In this document: one piece after another, positions 45,727 to 54,135 of the stretch
Layout: each line of letters opens with the position of its first letter
Numbering within the stretch: position 1 is the first letter of the stretch
Source: Thermocoleostomius sinensis A174
Lineage (GTDB): Bacteria; Cyanobacteriota; Cyanobacteriia; Elainellales; Elainellaceae
Reading direction: 5' to 3'
NCBI RefSeq assembly: GCF_026802175.1
Contig: NZ_CP113797.1
Span: 2,147,026 to 2,211,025, forward strand
DNA: 64,000 nt
Program-made: the position numbers and the translations under genes
The notes under the pieces: generated by a model
The model's input: the letters and a program-made list of their open reading frames with translations, nothing else
Database searches by the model: none
What the model was told of the DNA's origin: nothing

Positions 45727-46623
45727 TTATAGCCCTAGTTTGTCTAAGACTGGACGGGTGGAAACAATGTGACGGTCTAAACCCAGTTCCTGGGGGGCAA
45801 TGCCTACAGCTAATCCGACGAGTTGCGGCAAGTGCAGTACGGGCAAGCCCAACCGCTCCCCAATTACTTGCTCGACTTCTGGTTGACGTGAGTCCAAATT
45901 CAAATGACACAGCGGGCATGGTGTCACCATACAGTCGGCTCCAGCCGCGATCGCTTCCTGGATATGCCCACCTGCCATTTTGAAAGACTGAGTGGTGGCA
46001 TAGCTAGACAGGGGCCAGCCACAGCATTGGGTACGTCCACGATAGTCTACTGGCGTGGCTCCTACGGCTCGGAACACATTTTCCATCGACTGCGGATTGT
46101 ACGGATCGTCGTAGGGTAAGTGTTTTTGCGATCGCAGCAGATAGCAGCCATAAAACGAGGCGCATTTCAGCCCTTCTAGCTTGCGCGTTACCTTTTGTTG
46201 TAGGCTTTCTAAGCCAAAATCCCCGACCAAAGCCCACAGTAAATGCTTAACTTCACTGCTGCCTTTGTAGGGAGAGCAACCTTCTTGTTGCAGCAATCCA
46301 TTGATTTTCTCTAAATAAGCGGGGTTGGATTGATGGGCAGCTTTCAAGCGTTCGTCTACCTGACCAATGACGCCTTGGCAAGTACTGCAATGGGTCAACA
46401 GCGGTAAGTTCAGCGATTCTGCTAGGGCAATGTTGCGCGCATTGACGGTATCTTCCAGCAGCAGAGAATTTTCTTTAAACGTACCCGAACCGCAACAAGC
46501 CGCTTTCTTCAATTCCACTAATTCAATTCCCAGAGCTTGCGTTAAGGCATGGGTAGCCATATACAGTTCTCGGCAAGCACCCTGAGCCACGCATCCAGGG
46601 AAATAAGCATACTTAAGAGTCAT
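45727..46623 (-). CDS. Heterodisulfide reductase subunit B-like protein (two CCG domains)
   Basis: 298 residues. Two cysteine-rich CCG domains: first C in FPGCVAQ, then AACCGSG and HCSTCQ; second C in FYGCYLLRS, then QCCGWP and PCPLCH. In HdrB these bind noncubane [4Fe-4S] clusters. Cyanobacterial copies have been linked to a SdhC/SdhE-like role in succinate dehydrogenase or quinone reduction, not proven. No HdrA, HdrC or sdhAB gene is nearby. It is convergent with zur, 8 bp apart. Confidence 0.88.
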   Translation of the reverse strand: MTLKYAYFPGCVAQGACRELYMATHALTQALGIELVELKKAACCGSGTFKENSLLLEDTVNARNIALAESLNLPLLTHCSTCQGVIGQVDERLKAAHQSNPAYLEKINGLLQQEGCSPYKGSSEVKHLLWALVGDFGLESLQQKVTRKLEGLKCASFYGCYLLRSQKHLPYDDPYNPQSMENVFRAVGATPVDYRGRTQCCGWPLSSYATTQSFKMAGGHIQEAIAAGADCMVTPCPLCHLNLDSRQPEVEQVIGERLGLPVLHLPQLVGLAVGIAPQELGLDRHIVSTRPVLDKLGL

Positions 46624-46862
46624 GATTTAACGAAATGGAGTCTCAAAGATTAGAGTCCCAAATCCGATCGTAAGGACAGATCACAGGACGCTATCTTTAT
46701 CATCGCTTGCACAACCAGAACGATCGCGAACTTCTTACACTCCTTTAAGGAGATTAGCAAAAGAAGATCCACCCTAGAAGATAAGGCAGCAGAGATAAAG
46801 ATCAAGAAGTTTCCGCTTTCAAGCTATACTCAGCAACACTCGGTAGCGCGATCTTCACGGTT

Positions 46863-47183
46863 ATGTTTTCTGAAATCTTCTATGTCATTCGTTCTAGACG
46901 CGACGGTCAGTACATTATGGCTCGTCCCATGCAAGCAACGGACAGCGATGGTCAGCCAGCCCCAATCCCAACGTACTTGCTGTTATTTAAGGAACATTTT
47001 GACGCCCTCACTTATCTGAATACCCATAGCCCAGAACTCGCGGATCAATTCACCGTAGAGTCAATGGCGAGCAATCAATTGGGAAGCGTACTCCAGCGAT
47101 GGGATTTCACAGGTATAGGAGTGGTACAAGATCCGTTATTGCCACAGATTGATATTATGGATACACAAAATCCTAACGGCTAG
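46863..47183 (+). CDS. Conserved-looking hypothetical protein
   Basis: 106 residues, soluble, no signal. It starts MFSEIFYVIRSRRDGQYIMARP and includes YLLLFKEHFDALTYLNTH and a C-terminal LPQIDIMDTQ. Composition is that of a real globular protein. I recall no named family; similar proteins seem cyanobacterial. It stands alone, 239 bp after the divergent HdrB-like gene start. Confidence 0.6.
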   Translation: MFSEIFYVIRSRRDGQYIMARPMQATDSDGQPAPIPTYLLLFKEHFDALTYLNTHSPELADQFTVESMASNQLGSVLQRWDFTGIGVVQDPLLPQIDIMDTQNPNG

Positions 47184-47235
47184 CTACGGTTGCTCTGCTT
47201 TGGATGAAGCGCTCTAGATGAAGCGCGATCGAACC

Positions 47236-47834
47236 TCAAGCGTGATTGCTGGCACGAATTGCCTGAAGAAATTCTTTGATAGCTGGCGGTTGGTCTTGAG
47301 GACGAATAAATTGAGCAAACAGCGTCCAGTCTAAGTCTGGAAAAAACTGGCTACGAGTCATCGCTTAGCATTGCGCTTGACGCAAATCATGAAGGGTTAA
47401 CTGCTGATTCTGCCAAATCAATACTTCTGGTACACCCAGCCCTTGATACACCGCTAGCTTATCTACGCCTCCACCGGTCAAGTTCACTTCGATAGCAAAA
47501 TCAGGAAGCTCTTTAAGCATACCTATGCAATAACACTCATCGGGTTCCAGTCCACGCGCTTCAGCTTCCCGTCGAAACATGGTAGAGCCATAGTCATGTA
47601 AAGCAATATCTACTTCTTCGGCATAGCGTTCTAGAAGTCTGGCAATCACCTTTTGATCAGTTCGTGTTCAGGCGAGGGCATAAAAATTTCTAGCATTCCC
47701 TCTAAATAAATCAGCCGTAAGCCAGGATAGTCGCCGAGGGTTGCCAGAAGATTCTTATACTGTTGCCACGTCACGCTTGGTAAGACAACTCGTTGTTCTG
47801 CAATAGTTGACAGTGATGGAGTTGAGGTAGTCAT
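47236..47834 (-). pseudogene. Uma2 family (restriction-endonuclease fold) gene, broken twice
   Basis: The first part (47834-47646) gives MTTSTPSLSTIAEQR to PSPEHELIKR and then stops. The next frame resumes immediately (overlap GTGA) with VIARLLERYAEEVD and reads EARGLEPDECYCIG, FAIEVNLTGGGVDKLAVY to LHDLRQAQC, stopping at 47365. The same frame continues past that TAA for 42 codons (TRSQFFPDLDW, FAQFIRPQDQPPAIK) to a final stop at 47236. Together these make one normal Uma2 protein with a one-base frameshift and one nonsense codon. Uma2 proteins are very numerous in cyanobacteria and their role is unclear. Confidence 0.85.
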
Positions 47835-47858
47835 GATGGAGAAATGGCTGATTGGCGA

Positions 47859-49079
47859 TTAAAAAAGCGGCGGAATATTGAATCCTTTCAAGGTTTGTTG
47901 TTGTTCTGGCTCACTCAGTTGCTTCGCTTGCACTAACACCCCAAAGTTACCCAATCCCATCGGGTCAGCCAGAGCATGAAGGGTTTCGCGACGCTGCAAA
48001 ATGTCTTGGAGCGATTGATCTGGTTCTGGGGTAGACAGGGCGGCTATTCGATCGCTCAATCCCAGTGCCATTAGAAATAACCCCTGTTGTGTAAACCCGA
48101 TCGTCTGCAAGCCCAATCGTTCGCCCTGTCGCTCTAAGGCCGTAAAGTCCACATGGGCGGTGATGTCCTGCTGCCCAATGGCCACATAGGGATCAGAATG
48201 ATGGTGATGTTGGTAATAGCACTGAAGTGTGCCCTCGGAGCGAGTAGGACTGTAATAGCGATGGGCGGGATAACCATAGTCGATCGTCAACACATAGCCG
48301 CGCTGCAATCGATTGCTGACTGTCTCTAGCCAATCCAACGCCGCCAAATTGACTTCACTGCGGTAGCCATCGGCATAGCGATCGGACGGAAAAGGCAAAT
48401 CAATTAAATCAAAATACTCCACGAGTTTTGGGGTCGAGGGAGCCGCAATTACTTCCTCAAATCTTGAACCCGCTTTCCCTGCATCTGCTGCCACTGTGAC
48501 GTACACTTCCTGCAATTGCCCTGCGTCGATCGCAATTTGATGCACGGGCAACGCATCGACCAGTTCGTTAGAGAAACAGCAGCCAATAATGGAATCTTCA
48601 GGAATCTCTTCCCAAGTGCGCCAATACAAGTGACTCCAGGAACGAGTTAACGGCTGCAATCGCTGTTGTTGTTCAGCAATCAGGGCGGCTGATTTCTCAA
48701 TAATGAAATAATTCAGGGCAGCAAAGCACTCGAAATGATGGCGATGCAAATACCGGACGATATCTTGAACGAGCAAACCTTGTCCGGCTCCCATTTCCAC
48801 CAGCGTAAAGGGATGGGGGCGATCGAGGATTTGCCACATCTGGGCAAACTGCTCGGCTAGCAATTCGCCAAAGTCTTTGCCTAAATGCGGTGAGGTGAAA
48901 AAATCCCGTTGAATGCCTGTGCGGCGAGTGGAATAGTAACCATGCTGCGGATGATACAGCGCTAACTCCATGAACTCAGCGAATGCGATCCGCTGCTGTG
49001 GGGTAGCGGCAATGCATTGGGCAATGATGTCACACAAGTCAGAATTGCTGTCAGCGATCGTCAGGGGCGGATGGGTCAT
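47859..49079 (-). CDS. MidA/NDUFAF7 family SAM-dependent methyltransferase
   Basis: 406 residues. The conserved N-terminal FAEFMELALYHPQHGYYS and FFTSPHLGKDFGELLAEQ, the SAM-binding LVEMGAGQGLLVQD and the later VLTIDYGYPAHRYYSP with GTLQCYYQHHHHSDP are diagnostic of the DUF185 family. In mitochondria NDUFAF7 methylates an Arg of complex I; the bacterial target is not established. It is 24 bp upstream of the broken Uma2 gene. Confidence 0.9.
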   Translation of the reverse strand: MTHPPLTIADSNSDLCDIIAQCIAATPQQRIAFAEFMELALYHPQHGYYSTRRTGIQRDFFTSPHLGKDFGELLAEQFAQMWQILDRPHPFTLVEMGAGQGLLVQDIVRYLHRHHFECFAALNYFIIEKSAALIAEQQQRLQPLTRSWSHLYWRTWEEIPEDSIIGCCFSNELVDALPVHQIAIDAGQLQEVYVTVAADAGKAGSRFEEVIAAPSTPKLVEYFDLIDLPFPSDRYADGYRSEVNLAALDWLETVSNRLQRGYVLTIDYGYPAHRYYSPTRSEGTLQCYYQHHHHSDPYVAIGQQDITAHVDFTALERQGERLGLQTIGFTQQGLFLMALGLSDRIAALSTPEPDQSLQDILQRRETLHALADPMGLGNFGVLVQAKQLSEPEQQQTLKGFNIPPLF

Positions 49080-49136
49080 GGAATTTGGCCATACGAATTC
49101 ATTCTGATCTTACGAATTGCTCGATGGCTTGTGACA

Positions 49137-49991
49137 TTATCCCTGTTCCAGTTGGGGAATATACAGCCCACGCTGGTAGCTCCAGGCAATACCATCGGGG
49201 TCTAAGCGTTGCGTCCATTCGCTGAAATCGGGCGCATACTTGCGACGACGAATGGCTCCTTTGGCAGTCTTCAGCCGGCGAGACAGTTGACTAGTGGAGT
49301 GCGCTTGCATGGGGCTGCGATCGGCCTCTTCGAGCAGCGACAGATAGGTATCCCAAAATAGAAACAGGCTGATAAAAAATAGAAAAATAACCGATTCTGG
49401 TCGTCTCAGCAGATCGGGCGCATGGCGTTCGTGAGGATTTTCACTTGCAGATGAAATTTCACGTGCGGGTGCGGTCTCAGTCTCTTGTAGGACAATTGCC
49501 GAAGTCTCAGTCTCGTTAAGCGCTAGAGGAGCTTCAGAGGATTCCATGGCGGGTATTGGGTTCTCGCTAGAGGACAGAGGGATTGGTGCTACTGGATTCT
49601 CTTCAACGGATTTTTCTTCAACAGAGAGGGGGACGAACCGATCGACCAGCCCAGTTAAAGAAGCGTGATGTTTCCAGCAGGATTCCGTTTCAAGATAGAT
49701 CGTTTTTTGCCAAGCGGGAACCCAATTTCCCTGTTGCCGACCATAAATATCCACCGTTGTAATCTGCTCAACATTCAGAATCTTCATGCTGTGTTGCACA
49801 AACTCGATCGCAGCCGGCATTGGTGGAACTTGTTGACTCTCCAACAGCATCTGAAGTCGATCGTCCTGACGGCGCACCCGCAGCTTGATGCCGTGCGGCT
49901 GAGTTACATAATTTAACAACGTGGCAATGGCGATCGGATGTCCCTGACGAGCCAGGGACAGAATCACATAACCAAATACGTAACCAGACAT
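49137..49991 (-). CDS. Membrane-anchored hypothetical protein
   Basis: 284 residues, no recognised family. The first 100 residues form a compact domain (FGYVILSLARQGHPIAIATL, PAAIEFVQHSMKILN), then a long Glu/Ser/Thr/Pro-rich linker (about 125-195), one membrane helix (about 200-222, VIFLFFISLFLFWDTYLSLL) and a basic C-terminal tail with RRRKYAPDFSEWTQRLD. It precedes the MidA-type gene by 57 bp on the same strand. Confidence 0.6.
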   Translation of the reverse strand: MSGYVFGYVILSLARQGHPIAIATLLNYVTQPHGIKLRVRRQDDRLQMLLESQQVPPMPAAIEFVQHSMKILNVEQITTVDIYGRQQGNWVPAWQKTIYLETESCWKHHASLTGLVDRFVPLSVEEKSVEENPVAPIPLSSSENPIPAMESSEAPLALNETETSAIVLQETETAPAREISSASENPHERHAPDLLRRPESVIFLFFISLFLFWDTYLSLLEEADRSPMQAHSTSQLSRRLKTAKGAIRRRKYAPDFSEWTQRLDPDGIAWSYQRGLYIPQLEQG

Positions 49992-50043
49992 AGGCAGAAG
50001 GATAGAGCCTAAAGGCTAAGTAATGAGGGATAAAGCAACAACG

Positions 50044-51012
50044 TTACGACAGTAATAACGCTAGAGTGGCATTGATGACTCGTTGGGCAGTTCCGGTAAA
50101 AAAGTTGCGATCGATTGTGTCGAAGGTGTCACTGGGCTGATGGTAATGGGGGTTGCGAAAGTTGGCGGTATCAGTAATTAAAACGGCTCCTAACCCCTTG
50201 CGCCAAAACGGAACATGATCGCTGCGCATAAGATCGGGGGTGAGGCGGCCAAAGGTGGGAATTGACAAGGTGAGAACGGGTGGCCCGTTGACTGAAGCTT
50301 GAGTCAAGCTGTCGAGTAATTCGGGATGATCGCGATCGCCAATGGCGGCAATAAAATCCCCGCGATTGGTTTCGGGCGTGACGGGTAGCGGCGGAAACGA
50401 CTGGCAGCCGTCAACGTAGCAAGCATAACCCATCATATCCAAGACGATCGCCCGCAGGGGTTCGTTACCCGTCAACGCTTCAGCAAAGGCGGTACTGCCC
50501 ACCAGTCCCACTTCTTCTAAGTCAAATAGGGCAAGCTGTAGCGTTTGAGGAGTGGGATATGCTCCCAACAGCCGCGCCGCTTCAAGTACTGTTGCAACGC
50601 TGGTGGCATTGTCGTCGGCTCCGGGGGACGGCTCTACGGTGTCATAGTGCGCTGCCAGTAAGATTGTGCCAGCGGTGGAATCTGTACCCGGTCGCATAGT
50701 TACCAAATTGATGCCTTGGTGAGTGCCGTCGTCCAGGGACTGCTGGTCTACCTTCCATCCGGCGGCTTCCAGAGCCGACACGATGTAATCACGGGCACGG
50801 CGGCGATCGGCGGTAGTGTAGCGAGTAAAGGACAACGCTTCTACATCCGCTAGCAAGCGTGACGGTTCCACGCTGGGAAACTCCGTTAGAGTAGTAGGCT
50901 GGCTGCGAGCCACGATTGTTGCCGGGGATTGCCCGTGATACCAATACCACCCCGACACCACCACCACGATCGTGGTGATAAAGAGCAGGAGCCACAGCCA
51001 TTGTTTCTGCAT
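50044..51012 (-). CDS. M28 family zinc peptidase
   Basis: 322 residues. An N-terminal membrane anchor or signal (residues 4-24) faces the protein to the periplasm. Two-zinc aminopeptidase motifs of the M28 family: LAAHYDTVEPSPGADDNA (His and bridging Asp), FDLEEVGLVGS (catalytic Glu and ligand), DMMGYACY (Asp ligand) and SDHVPFWRKG (last His ligand). All ligands are present, so it should be active, releasing N-terminal residues or related substrates. Confidence 0.9.
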   Translation of the reverse strand: MQKQWLWLLLFITTIVVVVSGWYWYHGQSPATIVARSQPTTLTEFPSVEPSRLLADVEALSFTRYTTADRRRARDYIVSALEAAGWKVDQQSLDDGTHQGINLVTMRPGTDSTAGTILLAAHYDTVEPSPGADDNATSVATVLEAARLLGAYPTPQTLQLALFDLEEVGLVGSTAFAEALTGNEPLRAIVLDMMGYACYVDGCQSFPPLPVTPETNRGDFIAAIGDRDHPELLDSLTQASVNGPPVLTLSIPTFGRLTPDLMRSDHVPFWRKGLGAVLITDTANFRNPHYHQPSDTFDTIDRNFFTGTAQRVINATLALLLS

Positions 51013-51147
51013 CGTTGCCAGCCTAATCTAATTGTCCTAAATTGTCTAATAACGATTGGTCAATTAATGATTGGTCAATGATTGGTGCGATCGAATCTTT
51101 AGTGGGCTAAATGAAATAGCCTCACTGATATCTTCTCGCGTTTACCG

Positions 51148-51281
51148 ATGGTTAGACCAAATTTTTTTGGCTTTTGTAGCAGGACTTGTCCAGTTTTGTT
51201 AACAAGTCTCGCAAAACTGGGAAAGCTACTAGCAGTAGCACACCATTGGACGTTCCCCGGTAATTTTGCCGGGGTTTTTTT
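51148..51281 (+). ncRNA. Candidate structured small RNA ending in an intrinsic terminator
   Basis: No forward-strand protein gene precedes the terminator at 51255-51281, so it should end an independent transcript. Upstream are overlapping complementary segments: GACTTGT (51183-51189) with ACAAGTC (51202-51208), and CCAGTTTTG (51190-51198) with CAAAACTGG (51212-51220). The strands interleave in pseudoknot order, but with no bases between the first strands, so the stems are more likely alternatives. A third hairpin is GCTACT-AGC-AGTAGC (51225-51239). The 5' end is a guess. A 67-codon frame over it has no ribosome site. Confidence 0.5.
51255..51281 (+). terminator. Forward-strand intrinsic terminator
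   Basis: CCCCGG (51255-51260), 8-base loop, CCGGGG (51269-51274), then seven T (51275-51281). On the reverse strand no T run follows the hairpin, so it acts forward. The T run touches the stop codon of the reverse-strand NTPase gene. Confidence 0.85.
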
Positions 51282-54108
51282 ATGCGCCACGGTCGATCGA
51301 TTGAATGAAGCGGTACATCCAGTGGGCGAAGGAGGGGAGATGGGAAATTGAGGGTTGGGATGGCGGGTTGGTGTCAGTCATTGGCAGTGGTTGGATGGTC
51401 GGCAGCAGGGGAGGAAGTCCCCAGGAGAGCGTTGATTGCGGTTCGTTGGAGCGATTAGACCGCAATTGCTGAATTAACCATCCTTCTAAAGCAGAGGCGG
51501 CAATCGAAAAGCGGGGGGGGGCAGCAGTCCTGTCCTGGCGCAACAAGCCGTCGGCTTCTAGGCGCATTAGGGCTGATTCGTATTGGGGTGAAATGGCGCT
51601 GATTGGGCGGTCAACCGTGGGCGATCGCTCCCAAAAACCCTGCGACTCTAGAACCAGAAGCTGTAGCAGTGCTTGGTCTTGGGGATGCAGTTGTGACCAC
51701 ATTGCTTGCAAGAATGGAGCGGCTCGTTGTTGAAATGCAGGAACAAACTGCTGCAAGGTAGGAATGTGTCCGTTGCGCAGTTCTGTGTAAAGGAACGATC
51801 CAGCTAGTTGTAGCAGGGCGGGATTGCCATCGACCAGTGCCAAAATGCCCGATTGCAGTGTAGAATCCGCAAGCGTTACCCAGTCCAGCAGGGTTTGGGC
51901 TTCCTGGACAGAGAAGGGCGGCAAGGGCAGCAATAGATAGTGACGGAACAAGTCCGCAGAGGACGACTTGGGACACAGTTGATCCAATCGCTGCGAGGAG
52001 GCTACGACGGTTGCGATCGCCGGATCTGCGGCAGCGGCAACCCATTCTCTTAGAAACCAATCAATTTCAGCTTTGTGGTAGCTTGGGTTGGGTTGCAGGG
52101 CGATGTCGTAGTCGTCGATTAACAACACCAGGTTTTTGCCGTGTCGCGCCAATTGTCGGGCGATTGAGTGCAGGGTTTGGGCAGAGGTGGACTGCTGCTG
52201 AAGGCATTGTTCCACTTGCTGCATTAGGGAAAAGTCTGGCTCAGAAGATGCAGTCAATCGATCGCCCAAGCGTTCAAACACGTCCAACCAAAAGCCTTGC
52301 GAGGTAAAGGTAGGCATGATGTGGCGACAACTAACTAGTACCATCACTGGGTGCGCATTTCCTCTCCATGACTGCGAGCCTGAGAGACAGGCGAGTTGGT
52401 GCAAAAACGAGGTCTTGCCGATGCCTGTTCCGCCCCAAATGGCTACGTGGCCACCTCGTTCGATCTGTTCGATGGCGGTGGACAGCTCAGCCTGTCTGCC
52501 AACAAATCGATCGATCGGTGCAGGTTGCCCCACCGTGAAGGGATTGCTGGCAGCTAAGAAGGTTTGGCTAATCTGGGTTTCTGCCCTTTGTAGCCAGTGC
52601 TGAGCCAGTGAGTGCTGCGGCTCAATGTCTAAGACTTGCAAAAACTGAGTTCTCGCTAGATTAACCTTTCCTTGCTGCATTAGCGCTTGCCCATAGCCCA
52701 ACCGCGATCGGATCAGTCCCTCCTGCGATCGAATTGGCTCTAGTTTGAAAATCCGTTGGTAAAGGGAAACAGCTTCTGCCCAATCTTGCGCTTCCAAGTA
52801 AAGCTCTGCCGCTGCCAGCCCGGCGCTGAAATGATTGGGGTTGTGATGGAGGGCTTGCTGGTAGGACTGAAGAGCCGTGGGTACATCCCCTGCTTGCTGC
52901 TGTTGAACGGCTGCGTCATACCACCGTTGCGCTTCTGGCGAGAGGCGCTCCAACTCCCAAGCGGCGTTCGTCAACGGGTAAGCCATCAGCAACCATTGCC
53001 GCACAAACTCGATTTTGACGCGATAGTGGGCGACTGTTGCATCGTTCTTACAGATGGGCATAGTCTCCAGAAACCCCCACTTTACCAACCGATCGCCCGA
53101 TTGTTGCAGGGCTGGAGTTGGCTCAATGCCACAGGCTTTCAGTCGCTGTATGGGAGATGGAATCAAGGAGGAGGTACGAGCAAGTTCTTGGGCTTCGGCC
53201 ACGGCTGAAAACATCACTCGTTCGGGAATGGGCAAACTATCGCGAAACCAGGTTAGTCCTGGACGGCTACTGTCGATCGCTCGGTTAACGCTCTGGGAAA
53301 CATCGGCTGCGGTAACTGTCCAACGATCGTGCTGACGAGCCTGTCCAAATAAGTTAAAACAAACGACCTGTGTGAAATAGGGATGCCCTGCTGTTAGATG
53401 GAGAATGGCAGAAATCGCAGCGGGTTCATACTGCAATAGCCCGATTGCCGGACGGGTAATTAGTTGAATAGCGCTGGTTTCATCCAGCAGTCCCACTTCT
53501 TGGGCGGGGGCGCTTTTGAAGAAATTGAGCAGAGTAGGTAGCTCTTCCGGGCGGCGGCCAATGGTAGGAATTAGGTGCAGGCGGGGAGAACTAGCAGTCA
53601 GGGAGTTTAGATAGGGCAAGATCTGATCGATCGCCGCATTGGCGGTGTCATCTGCCAACACATCGAACTCATCCAGTAGCCATACCAATCGTCTAGGAGC
53701 CAGATGAGTCATCACCTGCGGCAAAAACTCCTGCGAGAAGCGCGTTGGTGTTAGGGTCAAATCCGCTGCTGTTGGAATGGGGATTGTGCCTAAAAAGTCT
53801 GCTTCTAGCTGTTCAACGATCGCGGTAGCTAGGGCGTGCAACACGTGACCCAACGGGCGGTTGCCTTGATTCTGCCAATCAAACGACACCCAGCAGAACT
53901 GCTCGGAGCCGATAAACGCGGGAATTTGAGCCAACACTGACGATTTGCCAATCCGTCGTTGCCCATACAGCAAAATCATCGTTGTACCCTGCCGCAGATT
54001 GTCCTCAATAAACTGCAACAGGACTTCGCGCCCAAAAAATAGTTGACGATCGGCAATTGGAACTCCAATGACGTAAGGATTGCGTTTCCAGGGGCTGGCT
54101 GTAGACAT
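51280..54108 (-). CDS. Two-ATPase signalling protein: P-loop NTPase, TPR linker, second P-loop NTPase
   Basis: 942 residues. The first STAND/AAA-like module has Walker A GQRRIGKS (49-56), Walker B RLVWLLDEFDVL and a conserved WVSFDWQNQ. A helical region with TPR units follows (about 395-530; AGDVPTALQSYQQALHHNPN). The second module has Walker A GGTGIGKT (559-566), Walker B LVLLIDDYDIAL and a QP-N-x-x-Y-x-x-AE region. The second module is clearly paralogous to the adjacent 436-residue protein. No membrane segment or enzymatic effector domain is seen. It starts 27 bp after its paralogue, so they are one operon. Function unknown; the architecture suggests regulated assembly. Confidence 0.75.
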   Translation of the reverse strand: MSTASPWKRNPYVIGVPIADRQLFFGREVLLQFIEDNLRQGTTMILLYGQRRIGKSSVLAQIPAFIGSEQFCWVSFDWQNQGNRPLGHVLHALATAIVEQLEADFLGTIPIPTAADLTLTPTRFSQEFLPQVMTHLAPRRLVWLLDEFDVLADDTANAAIDQILPYLNSLTASSPRLHLIPTIGRRPEELPTLLNFFKSAPAQEVGLLDETSAIQLITRPAIGLLQYEPAAISAILHLTAGHPYFTQVVCFNLFGQARQHDRWTVTAADVSQSVNRAIDSSRPGLTWFRDSLPIPERVMFSAVAEAQELARTSSLIPSPIQRLKACGIEPTPALQQSGDRLVKWGFLETMPICKNDATVAHYRVKIEFVRQWLLMAYPLTNAAWELERLSPEAQRWYDAAVQQQQAGDVPTALQSYQQALHHNPNHFSAGLAAAELYLEAQDWAEAVSLYQRIFKLEPIRSQEGLIRSRLGYGQALMQQGKVNLARTQFLQVLDIEPQHSLAQHWLQRAETQISQTFLAASNPFTVGQPAPIDRFVGRQAELSTAIEQIERGGHVAIWGGTGIGKTSFLHQLACLSGSQSWRGNAHPVMVLVSCRHIMPTFTSQGFWLDVFERLGDRLTASSEPDFSLMQQVEQCLQQQSTSAQTLHSIARQLARHGKNLVLLIDDYDIALQPNPSYHKAEIDWFLREWVAAAADPAIATVVASSQRLDQLCPKSSSADLFRHYLLLPLPPFSVQEAQTLLDWVTLADSTLQSGILALVDGNPALLQLAGSFLYTELRNGHIPTLQQFVPAFQQRAAPFLQAMWSQLHPQDQALLQLLVLESQGFWERSPTVDRPISAISPQYESALMRLEADGLLRQDRTAAPPRFSIAASALEGWLIQQLRSNRSNEPQSTLSWGLPPLLPTIQPLPMTDTNPPSQPSISHLPSFAHWMYRFIQSIDRGA

Positions 54109-54135
54109 TGGCTGTTTCTCCTGCCATGCAAACCT

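Noticed and set aside
51183-51220. Complete H-type pseudoknot
   Set aside because: The second stem begins directly after the first strand with no bases to cross a 9-bp groove, so both full stems are unlikely to form together; alternative stems are the safer reading.
51148-51351. 67-residue forward frame over the structured RNA region
   Set aside because: No ribosome site; the frame crosses the terminator and enters the antisense of the NTPase gene.
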